Positions 27,926-37,100 of a stretch of 42,847 nucleotides of DNA are shown one piece after another. Under the pieces are notes generated by a model that was not told the DNA's origin, made no database searches, and was given only the letters and a program-made list of their open reading frames with translations. The position numbers and the translations under genes were made by a program. Positions within the stretch are counted from its first letter, which is position 1; every line of letters begins with the position of its first letter. The stretch spans positions 1-42,847 of the forward strand of contig CAMDOM010000025.1 of the NCBI GenBank assembly GCA_945903645.1. The letters run 5' to 3'. This DNA is from Chryseobacterium gleum (GTDB lineage Bacteria > Bacteroidota > Bacteroidia > UBA10329).

Positions 27926-29401
27926 TTAGTGAGCTTTCTCGCGCAGCAAAGGCACAGAAATAGCCAAATAAGCCACCAAAAACACAATGTTGATGGCGAG
28001 CGCATACGGGCTGGCACTTACGTTTAGCAAAACGCTAATCCACCACAGCGCAACCGCACCTCCAATAAATACGGTCAATTTTCCCACCGCATAAGGCACA
28101 GGGTAATACTTGCGCCCAAGCACATACGACACCGCCATCATGCTCGCATAGCAAATAAGCGTGGCCCAAGCCGAAGCCATATATCCATACGTTGGGATAA
28201 AGGCCACGTTCACACCAAGCGTAATCATCGCTCCAAATAGGGCTATGGCCGCCCCATAGCTTGTTTTACCCGTAAGCTTATACCACACCGATTGATTGTA
28301 GTACATCCCCAAAAAGATGTTGGCCAACAGCAAGATTGGCACCACTTGCAGCCCCGCCCAGTAGGCTTTATTTGGAATAAAATAACGGAACACATTTATA
28401 TACAACATCACAAAAAGAAAGGTGCCCGCAAGCACCCACACAAACCACGTCATCACCTTGGCATACAACTGCTGGCTTCCCTCTTGCTTGTGTTGGGCAA
28501 AAAAGAAGGGCTCGGCTGCATAGCGAAACGCCTGTATCATCAGGGTAATTACAATACTAATTTTATAACACGCGCCATAAATGCCAAGCGTGCTCATGGT
28601 AGCCACTTCACCAAGCGTGGGATACAGTATCCGTTTCAGTAAAATACGGTCCAACGTTTCGTTAATCATTCCAGCCAAACCTGCCACAAGCAATGGCGCA
28701 GCATATAGAAGCATCAAGCGCAGCAACGCCCAATTGGGTTTTGCCCTATCGCGCAGCATGGTGGGTACCAACAGCAGAAATTTAACTCCGCTTGCAATCA
28801 TATTGGCAATAAACACGTAGCCTACACCTGTTTGATGGTCATAGAAGGTATCTGTAAGCCAATTGCTGTCTCCATTGGCCACAATGGGAAGGCAATAGCC
28901 CAAGAAGAACATGTTGAGGCCAATAAATACCAGCACACCGATAAGATTAACAGCCACAAACAGTTTGGCCTTATTCTGCTCGCGCAGCTTCGCCAACGGA
29001 ATGCTTGAAAGGGCATCTAGCCCTACAATAATTGCAAACCATACCACATACTCTTGATTGTTGGGATACAGCAACCAATTGGCAATGGGCTGCGCAAAAA
29101 CTATAGCCGCTAGAATGAATAAAGCCGTGGTTAAAGAAAGTGACGCCAACACAGTGCTGAATACAGAGGATGGATGGTACTCTTTGCTGGCAGAGAAACG
29201 AAAGAAAGCCGTTTCCATGCCGTATGTAAGCATCACTATAAGAAATGCCACATAAGCATACATCTCGGTAATTACACCAAACTGCTGCGGTAAAAAAACA
29301 AACGTGTGAAGCGGAACTAAGAGATAATTAAGAAACCTCCCCAGAATTGAACTGAGGCCATACATAGCCGTTTGACCAGCAAGCTTCTTTAGTACAGACA
29401 A
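27926..29401 (-). CDS. Oligosaccharide flippase family protein (Wzx/MOP superfamily)
   Basis: A 491-residue protein with 12-14 membrane helices and the polysaccharide-biosynthesis/Wzx start (LAGQTAMYGLSSILGRFLNYLLVPL). It probably flips lipid-linked oligosaccharides to the periplasm. The middle has EPFFFAQHKQEGSQQLYAKV, a stretch common to Bacteroidota members. It lies 4 nt after the DUF547 gene, in a row with PorP/SprF and the giant SprB-repeat protein. An isolated flippase without adjacent glycosyltransferases is common in this phylum and may serve O-antigen-like or cell-wall polymers. Confidence 0.88.
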   Translation of the reverse strand: MSVLKKLAGQTAMYGLSSILGRFLNYLLVPLHTFVFLPQQFGVITEMYAYVAFLIVMLTYGMETAFFRFSASKEYHPSSVFSTVLASLSLTTALFILAAIVFAQPIANWLLYPNNQEYVVWFAIIVGLDALSSIPLAKLREQNKAKLFVAVNLIGVLVFIGLNMFFLGYCLPIVANGDSNWLTDTFYDHQTGVGYVFIANMIASGVKFLLLVPTMLRDRAKPNWALLRLMLLYAAPLLVAGLAGMINETLDRILLKRILYPTLGEVATMSTLGIYGACYKISIVITLMIQAFRYAAEPFFFAQHKQEGSQQLYAKVMTWFVWVLAGTFLFVMLYINVFRYFIPNKAYWAGLQVVPILLLANIFLGMYYNQSVWYKLTGKTSYGAAIALFGAMITLGVNVAFIPTYGYMASAWATLICYASMMAVSYVLGRKYYPVPYAVGKLTVFIGGAVALWWISVLLNVSASPYALAINIVFLVAYLAISVPLLREKAH

Positions 29402-29405
29402 AATA

Positions 29406-30101
29406 CTATTTCCCGTTTAGGGTCCAATCGTAGGTGTAGAATGTGAACTTACTGGGCACAGATTTCGATTCAGCGTGATACTTGCTTATGAAATTGGCGG
29501 TCTTTTCCTCACCACCAAAATCTTTGGCATACCACTCAAAGAGTTGCGAAATCTGCATGCTTCCTTTTCCCAAACGAACAAACGATGCATCGTTAATCGC
29601 AGCGCGAGTTTGCTCTTCCAATTGTTTCTCTAATTCAGCACCATTATAGGCAAACGAAGCAAGTTTTGGACATCCTTTGGCTGCGCAAACCAGTGCAAAA
29701 TGCAACCGAGCATCAGGAAATTTCTTGTAGAGTATTTCCTTTTCCAACTGATTTAGAGTTGTTTTTTGACCACACACACCATGCATATTTTTGTCAAAGA
29801 ATCCAGCAACTTTTAGTGGTTCTTCTATTGGATACTGCTCAACCACACTCTGAATTACCAGAATATTGTAGGCATTGATTAAAAATGCTTTCTCGGCATT
29901 GCCTTCAAGCGGTTCGCTTTTATTAATGACCGTTACCAAAGCATTCAGCTTAGCAGGACTGGCTTTTATTGCGGCATAGTCTACCATTCCATTTTTTACA
30001 TGCGCATGAAAAAACACATCCGCTTGCTCCGTAAAGCTCTGCCCAATTGCTCCTTTGCAAAATGAAACGGAAAGGATAAGAATAGATATAAAGCTGCGCA
30101 T
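29406..30101 (-). CDS. DUF547 domain secreted protein
   Basis: A 231-residue protein with a signal peptide (FISILILSVSFCKGAIGQ) followed by the DUF547 domain. Recognisable parts are KAFLINAYNILVIQSV near residue 70, the Cys-containing CGQKTTLNQLEKEIL, and RLHFALVCAAKGCPKL with the paired cysteines. The C-terminal motif is FEWYAKDFGG. The domain resembles cysteine-protease-like folds but its activity is not established. It lies 60 nt after PorP/SprF and 4 nt before the flippase, so it is probably in the same transcript. Confidence 0.9.
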   Translation of the reverse strand: MRSFISILILSVSFCKGAIGQSFTEQADVFFHAHVKNGMVDYAAIKASPAKLNALVTVINKSEPLEGNAEKAFLINAYNILVIQSVVEQYPIEEPLKVAGFFDKNMHGVCGQKTTLNQLEKEILYKKFPDARLHFALVCAAKGCPKLASFAYNGAELEKQLEEQTRAAINDASFVRLGKGSMQISQLFEWYAKDFGGEEKTANFISKYHAESKSVPSKFTFYTYDWTLNGK

Positions 30102-30161
30102 AACGGGTTGGTTTAAGATGTTGCGCTGAGACTAAACCTATATAAGCTTAACGCAATCGCC

Positions 30162-31118
30162 TTATTCAGTAGGAGCGGTTTCTAAAGTTCCGTTGACCCC
30201 AGCTGCTGCATCGGCAGCCGCTTTCTTTTTCCACGGACGGAAACGCACACCAATCATCACTTCGTGGCTACCATCAGAGTAGTTTCTAAGGTTTGACGTG
30301 CTCATATCGTAGCTATAGCCAAACACCAAGAAATCTTTGTAAAGCAATCCTGCCATAAACGATACTGCATCATCATGGCGGTAGGAAGCACCAATCCAAA
30401 ACTGGTCGCGGTAATCAAAACGCACACCAGCATCAAATTGCGGTGGTACTGGAGTCACATACTTCAACAACACATTTGGCATGATTCCAAAACTTCCAAC
30501 ATGAAAGGTGTAGGAACCCATCAGCATAAAGTGCCGCGATAACGTGCTTGTTCCATCGCCTTGCCCTGAATCGAAACCTAGGTTATTGCCAATAATTTGT
30601 GGAGCAGAGAAGCCTACATTAAAGTTTTTATGGTAAAGATTGACACCAAACGTAGCATCGGCAGTAACGGCAGACATCACCGCATTTGGAAATGCTGGGT
30701 CGCCACTTTGATACAAGTCAACCTTGGTTCCATCAATACGAAACTGAAGAACGCCAATACTCAAACCCATACCCAAGCGAAGTTTACTCGATAATTTGAG
30801 TTGATATGCATAAGAAATATGCGCACCAGTTCTGCTTGTTGGTCCTGTTACGTCAGAAAATATGGTGACTCCCATGCCCATGTTGTACCTTCTAAACGGA
30901 CCTTGTGCCGAAAGAATAAACGTGCGCGGTGCATCGGTAATGCCAATCCAATTCAGGCGATTGTTCGATTTTACCTCCCAATAATCGTTTTTACCCGATA
31001 CGGCAGGATTCATCACATAGTCGTTCATCATATACTGGCTGTATTGAGGAATCTGCTGTGCCCACGCCATTGTTCCTGCACCAAGAACTAGAATTGAAAT
31101 GTATAGTAGTCTTTTCAT
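30162..31118 (-). CDS. PorP/SprF family type IX secretion outer-membrane protein
   Basis: A 318-residue beta-barrel protein. It has a signal peptide cleaved at about MAWAQ, then QIPQYSQYMMNDYVMNPAVSG, the hallmark start of the PorP/SprF family, and alternating amphipathic strands to the C-terminus (VMIGVRFRPWKK, then an Ala-rich tail). SprF-type proteins are needed to export or attach the SprB-type adhesin encoded beside them, and the gene is 78 nt downstream of such an adhesin. An upstream in-frame extension exists; the start MKRLLYISILVLG at 31118 gives the signal peptide. Confidence 0.94.
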   Translation of the reverse strand: MKRLLYISILVLGAGTMAWAQQIPQYSQYMMNDYVMNPAVSGKNDYWEVKSNNRLNWIGITDAPRTFILSAQGPFRRYNMGMGVTIFSDVTGPTSRTGAHISYAYQLKLSSKLRLGMGLSIGVLQFRIDGTKVDLYQSGDPAFPNAVMSAVTADATFGVNLYHKNFNVGFSAPQIIGNNLGFDSGQGDGTSTLSRHFMLMGSYTFHVGSFGIMPNVLLKYVTPVPPQFDAGVRFDYRDQFWIGASYRHDDAVSFMAGLLYKDFLVFGYSYDMSTSNLRNYSDGSHEVMIGVRFRPWKKKAAADAAAGVNGTLETAPTE

Positions 31119-31196
31119 GTGTTTTTTATTGAATGTCATCGCTTGTGGAAAATTGGCCTTCCTTGCCAATCGCTGTTGGCAAGGAAGGACTTTTCA

Positions 31197-34100
31197 TTAT
31201 CGAACGATTGTTATAGGTCCAGTAAATGGCTGCTCAAAGTTTTCAGAGCGAATCACGTAATAGTAAGTGCCTACAGGCAGGTCGTTGCCATCATAGCGTC
31301 CATCCCATGGAATAGGATAGCCTTCGGCAGATTGCCATAGCATTTGTCCCCAACGGTTGTAAATCTCTACTACAGCATCACTAAACAATTCGATGTTGTC
31401 GATAATCCACGTATCGTTTATACCGTCACCATTTGGAGTAACGCCATCAGGGAATTTGATTCCTGGCACCACCTCCACCAGCACGCTATCCATATTGGTA
31501 CAGCCATTCTCATCGGTTACAGTAACGTAATACATAGTTGTTTCAAGCGGAGATGCAAACGGGTTGGTAATAGTAGAGTCGCTAAGCGCATCGCCAGGAG
31601 TCCAAGTGTATGTCCACTCGGTTACTACCCCAAGCGCATTCAATCCTATAGTTCCGCCTGTTGGAATGGTTACATCCTCTCCACCATCTACTGGAGGCAC
31701 ATTATACATGGTAACCAGTACTGAATCGGTATCCACACAATTTCCAATGCTTACTGTAAGCAAATAAGTAGTATTCACAATTGGATTGGCCGTAGGGTTG
31801 GCAGCGGTAGCATCGCTTAGCGACTCAGCTGGCGACCATTGGTAAGTGCCGCCACCAGCTCCATTTAGGGTAAGTGAACTTCCAACACAAAGATTGAGGT
31901 CGTCACCTGCTTGGGCTTCAATGTTTACCAAAGTTCCGATACTGTAGGAATCAACAATTGAACATCCAGTAGCGTCTGTAATGGTTACCGCGTAAGTTCC
32001 AAAGAAAGCGTTGTTCAAATCTTCGGTGGTTGCTCCTGTAGGATTCCATTGGAAACTGTAAGTTCCTACTCCACCCGCTGCTGTTAGATTGATAGACCCG
32101 TTGGCTACGTTGCTACATGTAGAAGCGCTGGTAGTAGCATTTGAAACAAGGGCAGGAGGGCCGAGTACAGTTACACTGCTTTGCGTTACGCATTCGTTGG
32201 CATCAATAACTGTTACGGTGTATGTACCAACGCACAATGCTGTAGCTGTAGCTCCAGTCTGATTCGATGGGTCGTTCCACAAGAAAGTGTAAGGCGGTGT
32301 TCCTCCATTTGGAATGGCAGTTGCTGTTCCATCACAAGCGCCACCGCAAGTTTCATCAACTGCCGTAGCACTTGATGTTAACAAGGCTGGCTCGGTAATT
32401 ACAACCGTTGCTTGGGTAGAACAGGCAGGTGCTTGGGCGTCAACCACAGTTACAGTGTAATTGCCTGGGCAAAGTCCTGCTACCACTTGTGTAGTCTGAT
32501 TAAACTGGTCGTTCCAGAAATACTGGTACGGTCCTACACCGCCAGTTGCGAATACAGAAGCTGTACCATCGCAATCGCCATTGCAACTTACTGAAGTGAA
32601 AATTGGCACAGTGGCCACCAACACATTATCGTCATTAATTGTGACAGAAGCATTTGCAGTACATCCAATTCCATCCGTAATGGTTACATCATAGGTGCCT
32701 TCGCAAAGACCAGTAGCTGTTGCTGAAGTTTGCCCATCAGCCCATAAATAGGTGAAAGGCGGAGTGCCACCAGAACCTGTTACGGTAGCTTGTCCGTTAC
32801 AACTTCCACTACATTGAATTTGACTTGTAGCGGTGATGTTTGCATTAAGAACAGGTGGCTCGGTAAGATTAATGTCAACCGTGACCGTACAAAGGTTAGC
32901 GTCTGTAACGGTTACCGAATAAAGACCAGCACATAGGTTGGTAATGGAGCTACCCAAACCAAAGTTTGACCAAAGGATAGCATAAGGAGCTGTTCCACCT
33001 GTTATTGTAACAGTTGCAGAACCGTCACACTCCCCTCCGCAGCTTGGATTGACTACCGAAACAGTAGCGTCCAAAACTGGTGGCTCAATGATGTCTACCG
33101 AAGTTGTTGCAGTACATCCATTGGCATCTGTAACTACAACCGTGTATGTTCCAGCACACAGACCCGCTGCGGCAGCTGTTGTTTGCGCATTAGCATCATT
33201 CCATAAGTAGGTATATGGAGAGGTTCCTCCTTGCGCAATTGCTGTGGCAATACCATCGCATTCGCCTCCGCAGGTAATGTTTGTGGCAACACCAGCAACA
33301 ACTAATGGAAGAGGTTCAGTAACGATAACCGCAGTTGTACTTGTGCAACCGTTGGCATCCGTTACTATTACATTGTAAATGCCAGGGCACAAATCTGTAA
33401 CCGTGTCATTCTGAGTAGCAGCCAAATCCGTCCACTGATAGCTATAAGGACCTGTTCCACCAGTAGCAGATGCATAGGCTTCACCATCGCAATCTCCCGT
33501 ACAACTAACGCCTTGAGCACTGGCTGTAATAACAATAGCTGCTGGTTCACTTATCGTTATCTGCGATGTGTTGGTGCAACCAGCAGCATCTGTTGCAGTA
33601 ACAGTATATGTTCCTGCACACAATCCAGTCACGTTTGCAGAGGTAGCAGCAGCAGGGTCGTCCCATAAGTAAGTGAACCCTCCCGCACCACCAGTGGCAT
33701 TGGCAGAAGCTTCGCCATCACACACACCAAAGCAAGATGCATCAACTGTTGTTGTGGCTATTACGATTGGAGTAGGTTCGTCTATTGTAACAGAAACAGT
33801 AGCAGTACAACCATTTGCATCTGTGATAGTAGCGGTGTAATCTCCAGCGCAAAGTCCAGTTGCCGTGGCTAAACTACCTCCAGAAGGTGACCATGAAACG
33901 GTGTATGGAAGCGTTCCTCCAGAAGCTACAACGGTCACAGCTCCATCGCACACTTCAGCACAAGAAGCATTGGTAATCAACGGCAAACTAACTGAGATTT
34001 CGGTAGGCTCTGTAACGGTTACTTGCGTTACGGTAACGCAACCATTCGCATCTGTGATAGATGCGCTCACTAAGCCCGCGCAAAGGCCAGTTGCCGTTCC

Positions 34101-37100
34101 TGTAGTTTGCCCTGCAGGGTCGTCCCAAAGGATGGAGTATGGGGCTAATCCGCCAGTAATTGTTACTGTGGCCGTTCCATCGCATGTTCCGTTGCAAGAA
34201 GCTTCTGTAGAAACGCCTGTTAATAGTGGCCCGTCAATATTGTTGACAGGAATAACAATTATGGCAGAGCATCCATTACCATCTGTTACGGTAACGGTGT
34301 ATGTTCCAGCCACAAGGTTAGCAGCTGTTGCTGCAGAGGATACATTTGGAACCCATGAATAAGTGTATGGTCCACCATCGCCACCTGATGGATTCACGGT
34401 GATTGCACCATCAGAATTTCCGCATGTTGCAGGAGTAGAAGTATATGCTGGAACAATTTGAGCTGGCTCAGCAATCACAACGGGCTGAATGAAAATACAT
34501 CCAAGGTCATCTATTATTTGAACGTTGTAAGTTCCTGCACAAAGGCCAGTTACACTTGTAGTTGTTTGACCTCCTGGAACCCATAAGTAGGTATAAGGTG
34601 CCGTGCCGCCTAAAGGAGTTACGGTGCCTTCTCCATCGCAGGTTCCGAAGCAGGATGCATCAGCAACTACAACTGTAGCGCTTGTTGCGCCTCCATCATT
34701 ATTTACTGGAATAATGAAGTTTTGAACACACCCGAATTGGTCTATTACATCAACGTTGTAAACACCTGCGCACAAACCTGTAATTGTAGCAGTGGTTTGA
34801 CCATCGCCCCAGAGATATGTGTATGGTTGCACTCCACCTGTTGGACTAACTGTAGCTTGTCCATCGCACTGCCCGCAATTGGCGTTAACAACGGCAGAAT
34901 TTGCTGTTATTTCTAAAGGTTGGAAGATATTTACGGTGGCGGTGGTAACACATCCGCTCGCATCGGTAACATCAACATTATATATTCCTGGGCAAAGGTT
35001 TACTGCAGTAATTGTGGTTTGTCCATTCGGATCATTCCATTGATAGGAATATGGAAATGTACCGCCAGTGGTAAACACTGTGGACGTGGCATCGCAAATA
35101 CCAAAGCAATCTGGGTCGTTAGCAGTGGTAGTAGCGGTAAGCGTTATCGGTTGCGCGATAGTTACAGAAGAAACGGATACACATCCATTCGCATCGGTAA
35201 CGGTTACTTCAAACGTTCCAGCGCAAAGACCAGTGGCTGTTGCTGTAGTTTGCGCCAAGGGATCGTTCCATAAATAAGTATATGGCGCTGTGCCCCCAGA
35301 TGCTGTTACTGTGGCAGTACCGTCACAATTGCCATTACAAGTGGGGTTTACTTGAGTTGTAATAGAAGAAGTCAAGCCATTTGGTCCAGCAATGACTACT
35401 GAACCGGTTTGAGTACAACCATCTGCGTCAGTAGCAGTGATGATGTATGTGCTTGCGCAAAGTCCTGTGGCTGTTAACGTTGTTTGGTTTGCTGGATCGT
35501 TCCAAGAAACTGTATACGGGCCATTTCCTCCAGTTACTGTGGCTGTGGCTTCACCAATACATGTGCCGCTACATTCTAAATCGATAATGTTAGAAAATGT
35601 GATAACAATTGGAGTGGGTTGGGTAATGTTTCCCGAAACACTAAAAGTACAATTGTTTGCATCGGTAACTGTAACGGTGTAGTTGCCAGCACACAATCCA
35701 GTGGCTGTAGCTGTAGTTTGCCCTGCTGGGTCATTCCACAAATACGTGAATGGAGCTGTTCCTGTTTGAACGTTAGCAGTTGCCGTACCGTCACATACTC
35801 CGTTGCACGAAGCATCGGTACTTGAAACGGTGACAGTTAAATTAGGCGTGTCGACAATCGTACCCGCAGCCGCATTGGTGCAACCGTTGGCGTCTGTTAC
35901 TATTACATTGTAGGTTCCTGCACAAAGGCCAGTGGCTGTAGCTGTGGTTTGCCCTGCTGGGTCATCCCACAAATAGCTGTAAGGAGCTGTACCATTCGAA
36001 GCGGCTGCGGTAATAGTACCATTGCACAAACCACATGTAGCATCTGTAGGGGTTGTTGTAATTGCTATTGGAGCTGGTTCGTTAACCGTAGCAATCAAAT
36101 CACTTCCACCCGATCCGCCAAATGTGAGCGACCAATCGAAGATAAATCCATCATCAATGCTCAAGTTATCTGTTACAGTAATGGTCCAGTTTCCATTAAG
36201 CGGACAACCTATAAAACCGTTGAATGATTGCGTAGGCGTATATGTGCCGGGAGTCATGGAATTGTTGGGTAAATTCCCTGCTGTTACCCAGTTACCTAGC
36301 GCATTTTCTTGAAGAATGGTGCCAAATGTTGCTGTTTCTGAGAAACAATATTCAGCACCCGTTCCTGGAATTCCATTTGATCCAGCATCATTCGCACCAC
36401 CTAAATATGTTCCTGTTCCTCCTGGATATTCTTTTAGAACAACGGTTTGCCCATTCGGACATGTGAGCGTCATCTCTAAATCTCCCAAATAGGATTGCTC
36501 CATGTTGATACAGATGTTTTGCAAATCCGTTCCTGTGGTGATTGTGCCTCCCGCAGGAAATCCTGTTATAGCTACCGAGGTGTTGTAAGAAACACCATTT
36601 CCATCAGGCAACGCAAGGGTTCCACCTGCAAACGAACCGCCAAGCGTGATTTCGCTTGCTGTACAACCATTGGCATCTGTAACCACTACCGAATAATCGC
36701 CTGCGGGAAGGTTTGATATATCCTCTGTTGTTTCTCCTCCAGGCGACCACACGTATGTATAGGGCGCAGTGCCTCCAGTTACGGTCATGTCAATAGAACC
36801 ATCGTTAGCGCCATTACATGTAACATCCGTTACCGCTAGGGTGATTACGATTGGATTCGGCTCATTAATCGTTACGGTTTGCTGTTGCGAACACCCAATA
36901 TTATCAGTTACAACAAAGGTGTAGGTTCCAGCACACAAGCCCGATTCTGACAATCCAGTACCACCTGTTTCTTGCCATAAGTAGGAGAAAGGAGCATTGG
37001 CGCCAGTTACCGTAGCAGTTGCAGTTCCATCACAAGTTCCATTGCAACTCATGTCTGTTGCGGTAACCGAAAGTTGAATTTGAATATCGCTTATAGTGAA

